Of a DNA stretch of 64,000 bases, positions 29,623 through 43,000 are shown piece after piece (the first letter of the stretch is position 1; the number at the start of each line of letters is the position of its first letter). Location of the stretch: positions 434,001 through 498,000 of the forward strand of contig JASANH010001455.1 of the NCBI GenBank assembly GCA_030248295.1. Direction: 5' to 3'. The notes under the pieces were generated by a model. It did not search any database and had not been told where the DNA came from. It worked only from the letters and a program-made list of their open reading frames with translations. The position numbers and the translations under genes are program-made. The stretch comes from Mesodorylaimus sp. YZB2_4. Its lineage: Eukaryota; Nematoda; Enoplea; Dorylaimida; Dorylaimidae.

Positions 29623-31942
29623 ATGATGGAAATATCTGATTTACAGAGTAAGTCAATTCAATCGACTGAAACTCGAAACACACATAGGACTATAGTTTTG
29701 AGAATAAATCACAGAAATGATAAAAACATACAGAAAGGTAATTTCAGTTTACAAAGACCGATTTAAGTTTTCTAAAGACGGCTGTCAGTCGGAAAATTCA
29801 AAAGTTCATGCCATCGGAGCCTAATTTGCGTATTAGTGAGCTTCGTCAGTTCTAAATGTTTGTGGATTTACGCATGTGGCTGGTATTTTAAGGAGCCTGA
29901 GAATATGTACCCTAAGAATGTACTGTACGCATGGTGATGTGCCACCAATCAATTCAAATGTTTCATATGCGCTAAAAATGAGGTCAATTTCTATCGTAAC
30001 TTCAAAAAGCGTGATTTCCGAAAATTTCATTTGATGAAATTATTAAATGAAAATGTTTGCCTTTTTAGAAATTGGTGTCGGATTAGCCGGATTCGGCGTC
30101 AGTTTTACTATATTAGGCATGATCTTATTATTTGATAAAGGCCTTCTAGCTATTGGAAATGTAAGTTATATTCCATGTTTGACTGGGTTAAAAACCGAGG
30201 AGTTATTCGGGTCTGAATTTTAGTATCAGGGTCACGTTGAGATAACACATCAGCCCAGATTCCGGAGCAGTTTCTCTCCATGGCTCTCGAAGACGCTTCC
30301 ACTTCGTGCAACAGGCGGTCCATCCCCGGGGGGGGGGGCAGGCCTGAGAGACTTACATCTTTTCCTTTTCAGCTCTTGTTCATCGTTGGCCTAACATTCG
30401 TAATCGGCATCGAGAGGACGTTACGATTTTTTTTCCAAACTCACAAGATCAAAGGCACGGCATGCTTTTTTGGTGGTATTTTGATCGTTCTAATCGGCTG
30501 GCCCGTTGTTGGCATGATAATCGAGCTGTACGGATTTATTAGTCTTTTTGGGTAAGCTCTGTTTTTATCAGCCCTTTATTCCAGCATCGACGAACCCGGG
30601 CCTGCTCGGCCGAAGCTGTGGGTCGGTCGGGGGAATTTTGAATTCCCGCCAAAATATCTCTCTGGCTGGCTACGATTATCTCTTCAAGCAAGCGGGCAGA
30701 ATTCACAATTAAACCCGTCCGAAATTCAAAAATAAACTGTTTTTGAATTTGAACTTTCCCCGCCGTCCGCAAGCGAGGACCCCCGAGAAACGGGGGATAT
30801 TTAGGTGAATCTCCTTCGTTAAAGCCAACATCGACAGATCCGACCCGAGGCCTGGATCCAGATCCCGATCCGATCCGATCCACCCTCAGATCGGATTAGG
30901 AACTGATCTACCCTCGGATCGGCGGATGAGGTAGGCCGGATCGGTCGATGCTGGCAAGACGAAGTGCAGTGTAGAATCTTGTCAAAATATTGAAAAAAGA
31001 GTATAATATTCAAATTCAACACCCACCTTTTAGAAGGGTAGCCAAAATTCTGGACCGCTATCTCAAGTCGAAATTTTTGGGAAATTAAACTTTCGACTTT
31101 TTTGCATAGGTACTGGAGATGCAGAATTTTGGCATGGTACTGAATCTGAATATCATTTTTTTTTTCAATATTCCGACATCGACTTCAAAATTTGTGAAAT
31201 TCTTTATTGTCAGGTTAGCAAGAGTAAAAACAAAATCGGGGTGGATACCCTTCTTTAAAAGCTTTTTCAGAAACTGACAGATCTTGCATTCAGGCAGACA
31301 CCTCGCTAGCCCCACCCCGCCCTGTCTGAAACCCTCGCCTGACTTCGGATGGCCCGCGTGTGGCCTAGCGGTTAAGGCATCTGCCACTCACGCGGGTCAG
31401 GAGAGGGTTCGACTCCCGCCTGGGTAAAAAGTTATTGTCAATCTACAGCATGTGTACCTGAGCCCTCTAGTGCGCTGTATGGATGTGGCATGAGACGACA
31501 TGGCCCTCTACGCGCAGCTGCATTACAACGTTGGGTCAGCTCGGTTCGTGCCATGTCATGTAATACTGTATCCATAGTCAAGCTAAGGAACACATTTGAC
31601 AATCATGTTTTACCCAGGCGGGAGTCGAACCCTCTCCATCTAGCGTGAGGCAGACGCCTGGACTGATAAGCATCTGCCACTCACTTTAGTTCAGGGGCCA
31701 CACCACACCCAAGTTGGTCGATGCAGGTTTTTATTTCCCACTAAAACTTTCACATTTTCAGAGGATTTCTTCCTGTGGCCATAAATTTCTTACGTCGCAT
31801 GCCGGTGCTCGGGACAATTTTGTACCTTCCAGGGCTCAGACAGGTAACCATGTCCACGGCCAGCCCGAATACCCTCTGACTACCTTCTCGGTGTTTTCAG
31901 CTTTTAGATCGAATAGCGCCCGAATCGAATTCGATGGTGTGA
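29623..31942 (+). CDS. GOLT1: GOLT1 vesicle transport protein (Got1 family)
   Basis: Exons 29623-29647, 30069-30160, 30373-30551, 31762-31843 and 31901-31942 join in phase to a four-helix membrane protein of about 139 residues, the normal size of the family. Helices lie at GLAGFGVSFTILGMILLF, LLFIVGLTFVIGIERTLRFFF, ACFFGGILIVLIGWPVVGMII and ELYGFISLFGGFLPVAINFL. The family signatures KIGVGLAG, LLFDKGLLAIGN and RRMPVLGTILYLPGLR are clear, and it ends in NSMV. Got1 proteins sit in the Golgi and ER and help ER-to-Golgi vesicle fusion and ERES organisation. Two consecutive Met codons open the frame; I use the first. Intron 3 holds a tRNA-derived SINE pair and a short transposon copy. Confidence 0.95.
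30826..30953. mobile_element. MITE, family 3, copy A
   Basis: The 128-bp element begins CAACATCGACAGATCCGACC and ends CCGGATCGGTCGATGCTG, an inverted pair. The interior is rich in GATCCGATCC and CGGATC words. The copy at 32891-33241 has the same ends. No coding content. Confidence 0.65.
31355..31675. mobile_element. Head-to-head pair of tRNA-derived SINEs in GOLT1 intron 3
   Basis: At 31358-31430 the plus strand has GTGGCCTAGCGGTTAAGGCA (A box) and GAGAGGGTTCGACTCCCGCC (B box). At 31612-31670 ACCCAGGCGGGAGTCGAACC is the same B box inverted. The part between holds the SINE body (GAGCCCTCTAGTGCGCTGTA) and, inverted, GAACACATTTGACAA. Related copies lie at about 43180-43330 (-) and 56160-56290 (+). 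The anticodon region does not form a normal loop, so neither end is a tRNA gene. Confidence 0.65.
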
Positions 31943-32890
31943 TAGAATCCATAATGAATTGTTACATAATGCTATTTTCGCCTGTACTTGGACAATGCGT
32001 GTTCGAAAGGGATATTCTCGCGAAATTGTTTTACTTGTTTTTTGTAAATGATTTTCAAAATTACCAAAATTTTTAAACTTTAAGACCATATCATAAATCA
32101 AACCATTAACTGATTTCTGAGATCAATCGCATTTATCGATTTTTGAGCATATCATTGATTTTTGCTCCAATATTGCGTTTTCTCCAAAATCTGCATTCTA
32201 TCTTGGATTTCACTCATGATTTCGATGCTGCAGAGAAATGCAGTCAAAGAAAGGATAGCTAATTAATCAGCTTTAATTATTCCATTACCTTTTTTGGATA
32301 GTGTCCACCCTAAAATCAGTGAAATTAGATAATTGGATAAAAATAGCAGAAATGACTTACTGGGAATTTAAGTGAGCTACCACACTGCACATGCGACGAA
32401 GATTCTAAAAAGGCATTAGGATTGGAGTTGGAAAAGGTAGGACTTCTAACATGGAAAGGCAGCTGGGGCACCTGACTAGTGCCTCCATTGAAAAGATACC
32501 GTGGGGAGACGGATGGCCAAATCATATAGCGAGGCAGAAACCGGGTTTAAACCTCGCCTGGAGGGCCAACGAAGGCAACTGATAAACTGTATGTGGCGGC
32601 CAGTCAAGGCAACCACACACTGCCTGCAGCCCTTACAATGGTAGGCAGCATTTGCGCCACAGGAACCCATGGGATCCAACCAAAGGGTGGCTGCATCCCA
32701 ACAGCTGCCGTTGAGAGCGCCTAGAATCCTTGGCTGTGGCTGGGCAGTTGGCTCAGTGGGGGAGCGAGGGCAGTACGAGAAGAGGATCCTGGGTGAGATT
32801 GGTGCTCGTTAGATTCGACTCCAGCCATACGGCACACCTGTGGTGCGGGCCGAGCGCAGGCCACGGACTTAGATTAGCGTACTCTCAAGG

Positions 32891-33241
32891 CAGCATCGAC
32901 CGATCCGACCCTAGGCCTTGATACCGATCCGATCCAGGGTCAGGATCCGCCCGATCCGCTTCATAAAATACAGGATTGGTGGCGATAACGCAATAGGGTT
33001 CTCACCAACCTGCCCCGGTTCTTCACTGTAACTCCCTATCAGACCACTCCAAAGACACGCGAGACATGACCAGCGCCTAAAGCGGGAATACATGTTGATT
33101 TAAGAGAAAAAACCGGACTTTCCCATCATAGCACTCAACGCTTTATCATTTTCCAGCGGAAAAAGCGCGAAAAAATTAGTCCGATCAGGCCGATTCACCC
33201 CCTGGATCGGCCGATCGGTTCGGCCGGATCAGTCGATGCTG
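32891..33241. mobile_element. MITE, family 3, copy B
   Basis: The ends are CAGCATCGACCGATCCGACC and GGCCGGATCAGTCGATGCTG. Flanks CTCTCAAGG (left) and, one base away from the right end, CTTTCAAGG suggest an 8- to 9-bp target-site duplication with one mismatch. With CAG...CTG ends this again looks hAT-like. About 350 bp, no coding content. Confidence 0.7.
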
Positions 33242-33525
33242 GCTTTCAAGGCCCTCCCTTTGTTTCATCCTGGAAGAGTGCAGGAGTTGACTCGAGGGCA
33301 GGTGCTTGGATTGCCTGCGGGTGGGACCAAGGACTGTTGAACCATGGTCGTGCATTGCCGTGCCGATCCCCTGGTGTTGAGTGGCAGTGGCATCCCAGGA
33401 CCGGGTGCATTCGACCAGCAGCCAGGCTAGTATATCATTGCACAGAGCAGTGGCAGCCACCCTTGCGAGGCGCGGAAAACACGCCTGAGGGGTTTGTTGA
33501 GGAATCGGGGTCTTAGTGATCCATC

Positions 33526-34742
33526 CAGCATCCGAAACTGGGGGGTGTAGCCCCGTGACCCCCCCTCTACGCTAGACAAATTGTCAATTTTGTAATGTTA
33601 AAATTTTGAAAAACGGGTCTGACCCCCCTCTGGACGAGCCAAAAATTAGTGACCCCCTATGGGAAAGCTAAGGAAATCCCAATCCTCGATGAGCCAAAAG
33701 TTGGTGAGCCCCACCGCAATCCTGACCCAGCCGCGACTTTGGCGCGGCTGGGTCTGGACCAAGGGTGCATTCTCGAAGTAAAGAAGAATCAGCGAACAGA
33801 GGCTGTTCGGTAACTTTATTGGAGTCAGCTCGCATAATCAAATATTTTTAAATTTGCCGCGCCCAGTGATGCTCAGGTGCAAGAACCTTATGACAGTCGG
33901 GAGGTAAAGTTGGCTAGCGCAGTGAGAGGTTTGCGCGACCCGCCTCTCATTGAGTTTTGCTTGCGCGGAATAACCGATATTCAAGGAGCTGTGACAACAT
34001 TATCACAGCGGACTGAACTGCAGTGCCGGCCAGACTTAAAACTTGCGCCCCTGCTAGAAAACGGGGACGCTGCCACCAACGTAAGACCTTCTCTGTCGAA
34101 TGAATGTCTGCCTCCAAACCGTGCGCCCAAGCAATGGAGTGCAGTACGATCACAGGGCTCAGGCTGAGCAGGGTTGGTTCCGGTTTAAAAACCTTAAAAA
34201 CTGTGCGAAAAACCTGCGAAAATCAGGGAAAATAAGAATCTTTAAGCCAAAATCAGCAAAAACTAAAAAAATTGCATTCCAGGGTTTAAGTCGTGAAAAT
34301 TCATAGAATAATTTTGATTTTTGTCTAGAAAACATGAAAAAATCAGGGGAAAAAATAATCTTCCAGGGCCCTTAGTTGGTCTATTTCTTGGGTCCACAGA
34401 CCCAATTACGGCGGGGTTAGAACAAAGACCAGTTTTTAGACGTTGAAGGTGAACATAAAACCGGTTTTCACAAGGAAAAGACGCACACGGCTAACCTGTT
34501 TCCACACGGACCAACTAAGGGTTAAGGTTGCATTTTGAGGTTTCAAACTGGGAAATTAAAAAATTTTCAATTTTTACCTGGGGTTTGGAAAAATCATCTT
34601 ACCTTATTGTGTGAACCTTATTAATGAAACAAGTTTATAACGCATTGGTGAAGAATTTGTGTTTTTGCTTCCTGAACCCCCGCTTTTAAGGCCCCAAAAA
34701 ATTTTAGACCCCCTCTGGCCGAGCGCTAGGTTTCGGATGCTG
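33526..34742 (+). mobile_element. Non-autonomous DNA transposon, family 1, copy B
   Basis: Bounded by CAGCATCCGAAAC and GTTTCGGATGCTG. Its whole length aligns with copy A (7885-9021) in the opposite orientation, with indels; for example GTGACCCCCCCTCTACGCTAG and CCTCTGGCCGAGCGCTAGG blocks are shared. Flanks GATCCATC and CCATACTC share only CCAT, so the target duplication is unclear. The open frame at 33877-34167 parallels one in copy A. Confidence 0.8.
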
Positions 34743-35862
34743 CCATACTCTGCAGGGTAAGCCTTTCTGACAAGCTTGGGGCCCAGAAGGCCTGTAAGAT
34801 CAGCACAACCCTGCCATCACGCACAGAATATTGTCATCAAAACAGCACTGCTGGCCCCCGCTGCTTGTACAAATCGACACGGGACCATTCCAGAATCCAC
34901 ACCACAGGGTGCCAGTCAACCCTTCACATTCCCTTCAGTTGGCTAGCCACTGCACTTGCCTAAGCCCATACGGGGCCTACCACGGTCAGTGGGTCATGGC
35001 CAGTTCCCCCGGCTGCGCACCTCAACCACTCGGATTGATGGCCACACTTGCAGGCTGTCCCCTCACTCCAATCATAAGGTTGACTGGCGGATAGTGTGCA
35101 CAGCACGACTCAAGAGTCAGTTTTCAAATTTGTGCCCAGGATAGGGTTTGAACCCGGGACATGCTAACGCCTCACCATTGCGGGCGCGTACGCAGGGGGT
35201 GCAAGGGTGCAAATGAACCCTTTCCCAGAAAGTGTGTCAAGGTACCCTGTACATATTTTCTCATCATTGCAAAATCCTAAAATTTACAAAACTTTCGGTG
35301 AGCATCCCCTACTTCAAATCTGCATTGAGCCACCCCACCATGCATTCATCGCAGGCAAGCGGCCCCTCCATAGCCGCACACCCATGACAGCCCCCTGCAG
35401 TAGCGCTCGACCGGGGCCCCGACACCGAAAAATTATGGACGGGGTCGGGGTCCCCAAATTGTATGCTAACAATAAGGGCGACCAGATAATTTTCTAGAGT
35501 TAGCTAGCAAGAAGGTATGTGAAGACCCTGGGTCCCCCCCAGGGCCATCCCGGGTATGTGAAGACCCGCCAGAGGGTTATCTGATAACGATGAAGAATAA
35601 GAGTAAAGGTGACTCTGCATGGACCAGTGCACATATCACTCGAATGCTCAGACGCTCGCTCATTTTATTCTCATTTAGTCTATAAGACATGCATTATCGC
35701 CCGTTTAAAACATTGTTTTTCCCCAAGGAAAAAAGTAGGTCACGCCGCTAAAAGTACTTTGCACGTGTAGCCTACGTACTAGCCCAATTGGGCTTACCTA
35801 CTCAGTCAACCCTGACCCTGGCCGAACGCTTCCCATATCACCTGTATCATGCAGCCACTCAC

Positions 35863-36091
35863 CGCTTCCGTATTCTCCACAGCCGCTTCTTGCAAGGCGA
35901 AGTTCTTGGCCGCCACATTCAACGCCTGCAATGCAGCTGATTACCCTCCGACACCGACACACCAGCAGACACCCGACCTCCGTGCTCTTGGATCCCTTGA
36001 CCACCTGCTGCAGCACACCGCCCACATCGTTGATCACATCGACCACCTTGGGCGGCAGCTTGGTCTTGCCTTCCAACGTCACCTTCGCCAT
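35863..36091 (-). CDS. Unrecognised protein, first two candidate exons
   Basis: On the minus strand an ATG at 36091 opens MAKVTLEGKTKLPPKVVDV, continuing with INDVGGVLQQVVKGSKSTE to a candidate donor (GTCGGG) below 35978. After CATTGCAG, exon 35863-35925 gives ALNVAAKNFALQEAAVENTE-A and a good donor GTGAGT. Both junctions are phase 0. The peptide is rich in Ala, Val and Lys and would form amphipathic helices. I recognise no family and cannot find the next exon. The same unusual GTCGGG donor seems to be used in the OATP gene of this window. It could also be chance: the plus strand has an overlapping open frame. Confidence 0.3.
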
Positions 36092-37039
36092 GCCCTTCAA
36101 CACACACTTTCCACACCCACCTCCCTCGCCTCGCCAAAACATGTAAGCGTGCCATCGCTCAGTCAATGCCCTTCCCGAATCCATCAATCCTTTATTTTAT
36201 AGGCCATACATAACAGCACACGTTGCCGCACGCAGAAGCAATTTTGGCCAATACTATAGTCAAAGCGTAACTAATGCAGACACCAAACAGTCCACGCCCC
36301 TCTGCCAAATAACCTACACATCTTGTCCAAACTAACGCCATCCCATTTCCACATTTTATGCTCATCCTACCTACTCAAACCAACCTTGTCAAAACGGGAG
36401 GCCTACTCGATCCACTAAACCAAAATGCACTTACAAATATCGCTCACAAAGGCATCAAGCAATCGCTGATAAAACCATTCCACTACATATTATCCAAAAT
36501 CCACCACAAAAGCTGCTACTCCCCCACAAAACACGCTCATCACAAAATCCCAAAAACTGCAATAAAACCACTTCAATTACGCTTTCCACATTACGCTCTC
36601 CCTTTGCTCATATCCGTAACCCCCTAGCTCGACAACCATTACTAACGGATAAAAGTTAACAAGAGTAACAAAGTGCATAAACCATTCAAGCACACATACT
36701 AAACACCCCCTTCGAGCCATCTCGCCAAAATATCTTGCACGACGATAGGAATGGAAGGAAAAAGTAAACGTACAATACAATACCGCCCATCCTTACACGA
36801 TCGTATGAATCACCTCCCGACGACCTGCAATCAAACAACATTATCAATCCCGCACTCGCACCCGAGCTCTATGCCAGTGTGACAAACAGAAAAAGCCATC
36901 AGTGCTCGCTCGCGCATATCCCAAGCCAAATAAGCCGTGTCCAAAAACTCAATTCCGATCAAATAATTCACAAAATCCAAACCTAATTCCCATTTCAAAA
37001 TATTCTTGCCTACATGATTTTCATCCCCGAATCGTCCAA

Positions 37040-40000
37040 TTATTCGTTCTCTTTCTTTTTGTCCTTTTTCGATCGCAAAAATGACGGAGTTTTGAACTTT
37101 TTCTTCTTTTTATCTTTTTTATCCGGCGATTTCGTCCCATCCACCTGCAACAAGCGCATGACCAACTGTCCACCTCCCCCCCCCAACCCACTTACATGAG
37201 CCTCCTCGTCCGAAATTGCCGTTTGTTCAACAAGACCGCTCGTTTCTTCTAAAAATGCGCAAATTCGTTACTTTGTTAGTCCCAGAAAAAAAGTTTATTT
37301 TCGCACCACCAAATCCCAAAAGACCGAAAAATCAGACCCGACTATAAGATTATCCAATCATCCTAGGCAACCATCCTTCACCATTTTCCATCCAAAATCA
37401 TCGCATGCTCCTCAAGCAGCTTATCCGAATATAAAAGGATGCAAAACATGATTTTCTTGCAAACCAAACGATTCGCATGCGCTATTAGCCATTCCAGGTC
37501 AAAAATGCATTCATGCATGGGACAAATCTAGGTATAGACCATTTCACAGGCCACATTCAATTCGAATTTCCCGCTTCAAACTGCGTATGACAATTTTGCA
37601 TAGATTAACTGCCTCTCACTTCACAACCTGTGCGCTAGTCGTATTAAGAAAAATATTGTCAGTTTTTCTGATTTACGACTTTACTTGGTTCTCTTTTCAA
37701 AAAATGTGCCAAAATTTGTTACTACTTCGTTTAAAAAAGGTTTCAAAAGCGGGACGCGCACAAGCTTTTAAGTGTAGAACTTTTCATCCATGTAAAACTG
37801 TCATAAGCGGCTTGCAGCGGGAAATTCAAATTTTTAATTGTAAGATATCTATGAAATGTTCTAAAAAATTAACCAAAATCTTACTTTCTCTCCTTCCTCC
37901 GCCAGCGAATCGATCCGATTTCGAACGCTGAAACCATCCGCCCGATGAAGACGCTAAACCATCAACGGCAAGCAAACGAAAATGAAAAAAGACGAAACAC
38001 AAAATCAATAACATTCAATTATCCAAAAACTCATACAATTATAATTAATATTCTCAACAAAACCGGCCCATATTTAAGCATGGTTCAATCGGCCATACAT
38101 TTACGTGTCCATGCATTCATCCACTAATTTTACAAACTCACAACAAGCCCGGGGTCCAAATTTAAAGCCCTCCCATTCCTGCCTCCCCCCCCCCCCCCAA
38201 ATTTAGATTATGCAAGCAAGCGAGCACTGAGGATGCACTACCAATTCCACACACAGACCAAGACCACCTAGACTACACCCTGCCACCCAATCAGACCCCA
38301 CTTACGTTGTATTTTTCCCGAATTCAATGTCACAGTCGTCTCGCGCGACATCGGCTGAGGACTCGCGTCGAACGTTGTCTCCCGCGCAGCTGAACCTGAA
38401 AAAACTAACAATTCGTCATTCAATCAAATTTCATCTCAAATTGAAACAACTCCACACAAAAACCAATTCAAAATTCAACAGTTTCCCGCAACCTTAATAT
38501 TCACCACCAGCGACAACAAATTCACAAATGGCCTGGCGTGCAAGCAACGAGAACATATGCCCGTCGAAAAGCTCATTCACCAGCACTGCCTGCCCCATCA
38601 CAAACCTGTGACTTTCATCGCAGCATTGGCCTGTGCTTGCAATTCTTGCTGCTGTGCTGCCGTGGCGCGTTGATGCTCCCGCGCAGCTTGCATTAACGAA
38701 ATTTCTTCTGCAAACGCAACAATGTGACCAAGCTTACAAGCAAACGTGCCAAACGTGTGCCCCACACCACAACCCCAACCACATCCACTGCTCACCAGGC
38801 GACTGACTTCCAGCTGACACTTCCTGATGATGATGTTCATCGTCTGTTAGTCAGCAGCAAAGAGAAAAAAGAACAAACCACGTGACTTTTTTCTGCCAAC
38901 ACAACTCCGTCAGGTGTCTCCTCTAAGTTTCCCATGCACTCACAAATGCAGATAGTCATAGAACGCATCTGGCAAAATTTCACTACCATCATCTGCTTGG
39001 TCAGCACTCAAACTTGCGCAGGGTGCTGTTTCAAAAACTACTTATTTCAGCAATCAGTGCTGCACACTTGATCCATAGCCAAGCACCACGTTGGTGTGGC
39101 GACCTCATATTCGTAGAACGTCTGATATAAGTCGGGATCAGGATTTTTCGCATGTTTTGTCCTCAATGAGCCCATTCGCCTCACTACTAAAGCACACTTT
39201 TTAGTCATCCAAGTTTTACAAGCTTTTTCTTACGCCGATTTTCAATCATATATACGCTGAAATTTGCGAATGCATTTGCAGTTTCGATACACGTCCAGCG
39301 AGGTCAGCAGCCAAAGCCATGCTAAAACTTGCGCAAAATGGCCCCTATGTAGAATTGCTAATATGATGGATCAGAGTGCCTGAGGTGCCTATGCCCATAT
39401 ATATGCAGAATCCTGATGCCTCAATGTCGGGATCCCGACCTATCCCTAGACAAAGGTTGGAATTTCACTTAGGGAGCCCCTCGATCAGAGGTTAACCCCT
39501 AACACCCCTATGATCAGCCGGGGAACCGTTCCCTTACACCACCACCGAGCTACGAGCAGCTGACTCATGATATCCTCTAGCTAGCACCACCTTCGCTTAC
39601 GTCGGCAGTTCAGTCCGAGACGTGACTTCACAGGTCGATGAGCTGACCCCATGTTCTTTTCATTTGCTCTTGACACTGATTTCAATCAACAAATATACTA
39701 AAAGCCTAAGCCTTGAGCGGGATTCGAACCCCCTCAACTTCTGGTCACAGAGGATGGGGTACTATCCTATTTTGTCAAGCCCATATGACCTTCGCATGGA
39801 TGACGTCTGGGTCCATATTCCTGAAGAAAGACAGCCAATCAAGTCTTCCGACACACTAGTCAATGGCTGAAACATCACCCCAACGGGTGATGTTCCCAGC
39901 CAGTCCCATGCAAAGTGATCAATTGCCACCCGCGCCTCTACACATCCATTTTAAGATACTTCTTTGAATCCCAAAAGGGCCTACAAACACGACGGGACTA

Positions 40001-43000
40001 AGAAAAATCCAAGCCCGGAACAAAAACGTGAAGCAGCGTCCAACTCCCAGTCTTCACTTGATCGATCAGACCACCAGTGGCTCAAAGCTAAGGCGTCAGC
40101 CAGCTAATCTTGAGGTCAGGCACCTGATTTCTTCTCCGTGAGTTGAAAAACTGCGTGGTGCACACTAGTCGCCACTGTCAAACTAAACTTCACTTCCATA
40201 GCTCGGATAAGCGAGCAGACAACTTGGGCCCAGTTCGACGGCTAGCTTAGACAACCTCGTCTGCCTCGACCATGCAAACGTAGCCTTAGTAGATTGTGCA
40301 CCATCGACCCACTGGTCACTGCGGTTTTTGCACCCCGCTGACCACATTTTCCCAAATGCGTTCTCTTATCCTCTACATTTCCATACTCAGAGGACACACT
40401 CGACTGAGTCGCCACGCGAGTGTTAGTACAGCAAGCGCCACTTGCAACCTCCCCCCCGCCCCATCGAGCCCTACATAACTCACCGAACGACGTATCGCGA
40501 GCACTTTCGGGTGCCGACATCGGTTCGGGCTCCGATTTTTTCGTTTCCACTGCTTTTATATACTTTTGAATGTCCTCGTCCGTTTCGCTGGCGAACGGAT
40601 TCGGCTGGTACAATTGACGATAGATTTGAGCGTTGTGGCGATACTCACGATCAATAATTCCTTTGCTTGCTGCTCCGATGATTATCTTTTCTTGCGTACC
40701 ACTCGTTTCGGCGTCCTAAAATTCCATTCAATTCTTTTTCTTGCATTACAAAAGCAACTATTTTTTGGACGAAATCACTGATCGGACCAGACCTGCTCCT
40801 CGCTCTCACTGTCTGTCAGACAAGTCTAAACCAAGTATGGGCGGGGGGGGGGGGGGGGGGGTACCCCCTGTTCCGGCCAGGACATTGAACCCTGTCTCTC
40901 AAACCCCCCCCCCCCCCCTACCTCAGGTCCAGCAGGAAGAAAGGAAAGCAGCAAGCAAAAGCGAGCGGTCCAGGGCTTGGTCAGTCAGCCTAGAATACTG
41001 TATGCATGAAATTAAATTATGAAATAAATTCTGGGCTTTCCCAGCAACTGCCGTCACAATTGAAAACTTTTCGCAGCAGCTCACAGGAGATAGAATAGAA
41101 TGATAGTTCGTTTAGCAGATGCACACACATGAGTTATTACTTCTGGCTGTCAGCATCGAAAGCGCTATGCAAATGTTATGCCCTGCTTGTAGTCTAGTTG
41201 GTTAAGCGTATCCTGGCTTGACCTGTCCCACAAGCAATACGATCAGGCTTAGGCGCTAATCTGATCTCTATCGCCTCCCTCCTACCCCCCCCCCCCCCCA
41301 GAAACCCCCTCTAACCAAGCCGATCTTGCCCATACTTGATCTAAAGGACATAAAACTAAACCAGTGCCTGCAGCGGGATTCAACATCGATGCTGGCATCC
41401 TGATTGGCAGACCGGATGATCAAATAGTCGGATCGGAACTTGAATCGATTCACCCTTTTTATCTTTGCGAGTTGGGACTTCCAACCCGCGCCTATAGTTG
41501 GCCAGCAGTCAAGCGAGACCATGAGATGATTAGCTTTGACGGCAGCTTCCCTCTGTGAGTCTTCATTAGGAATATGCCAACACCAGCGTCCCAGGGTGAC
41601 ACTGGACGAGGGGGGAGGGGAGCTTCCCAACTGTTCCTGATTCTCCACTCGTTCGGCGGGTGAGCCGCTTAGAGCCAGGGTGTGCAAAGCCAGTAACTGA
41701 CTTTCCAAACTACCGCTCCCAACCTGATTAAAACTGCGGCCTCCGAATCAGGATTGCTGGCTCAACCAATGCGGGACCAAGGCATTAACCAACTCAGGAG
41801 CGCATCCAGGGGGGGGGGGGGGGACCTCAAAGCCTGCGTACGCCCCTGCACTAAGCCACCGCAGCTCCATGGCAGATCGGTCGCTGCTAGACGAAATGTA
41901 ATCAAAAGACGTCTTTGGGGGGCACCCACATCGATGATATACTTGGCCAGGGGATTTCATCTGCTCACCTCCCCTCTCACCTTCATTTTCGCCGCCTCTT
42001 GCCAAGTGACGCCTTCTAAAATTTTCGATTGCGGTCCCGCACTAATATTATCCGCTCTACGCGCTTCTTTTATCTTAAAAATCAAAACGAACCGAAAAAA
42101 CTCCTTAATTATACAATATTCAAAAAAACCATCTCACCGCTCTTTGTTTCTCTTTGAATTCTTTCGGATTCTGGGCAACTGGAGCAAACTGATGCGGCGC
42201 CGTCACTTTCACCGCCGTCGAATGTACGGGACTCGTCGCGTCTTGCACCCACTGCAAACAAAAAACCCATATCTCAAACCTATCTTCAAAAATTTTTTTT
42301 TGCAATTTCAACTTACTTTTGTCAATTTTTTTGGCTCGGACGTACCGGTTTCTTCGAATTCCACCTTTTGATAGACGTTAGGCGAATTTAACCACCGGAT
42401 TTTCTCTTGATCACGCTTCATTTGCGCAATTTTTTGAGCTCTAAAAAAAGTATATTGTATTTCAAAAAATCAATCCGAAAAAACCCCCAACTCACATCGC
42501 AGCGTCATCAGTTTCATCCATGGCACCGTAGGCGCAAGCGGCCGGCGGGGCTTCTACGTCCGATTGAGGAGGCGGTGGTGCTTTACTCCTTAGAATTGGC
42601 TGACGATAAACATGGCCCGTTCGGAAGCCCTACAACCCCGGTTTCACTGCCATTCAAACTTGAAAAGATCATAATTCCGTCTTACCGCGTTATCCAGCAC
42701 CCTCATCCACGCTTCCCATTCTAATTCGCCAACACGCCATCTGATAGCTCCTTCTCCTTTTCGATCCGGACTTTTGACAATTGCCGATGCGCTCGCCGCC
42801 TGTTGCGCGCGTCGTTGCGCTTCTTCGCTCGGTATCGACAAATTTTCTAAGCCAGCTCGCGCCGCTCGAACCTAAAACGAAAAAAAATTGAGTAAAATCT
42901 TTAAAAAAAACAGAAAATATTAAAATCAAAAAAATACGATCGAGCAAAGGCGAAACGTCCATCGACAAAAACTGAAATCAAAGCATGGGAGTCGAACCAC

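Larger units (their letters stand above)
31943..37039. other. Repeat-rich intergenic region between GOLT1 and adducin
   Basis: About 5.1 kb holding transposon copies at 32891-33241 and 33526-34742, SINE-like B boxes near 35145, a repetitive C-rich segment at 35170-35500, and the unrecognised two-exon candidate at 35863-36091. I see no gene at 31943-32890 or 36200-37039. Confidence 0.55.

Noticed and set aside
37885-37927. Extra adducin exon ([11 protein letters not shown])
   Set aside because: It has good splice signals but, at 43 nt, would break the frame between exons that otherwise join in phase and reproduce the known tail. It could be a rare alternative exon.
41268-41708. 146-codon minus frame in an adducin intron
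   Set aside because: Adducin exons on both sides join in phase without it, and part of it is the MITE end and a C run.
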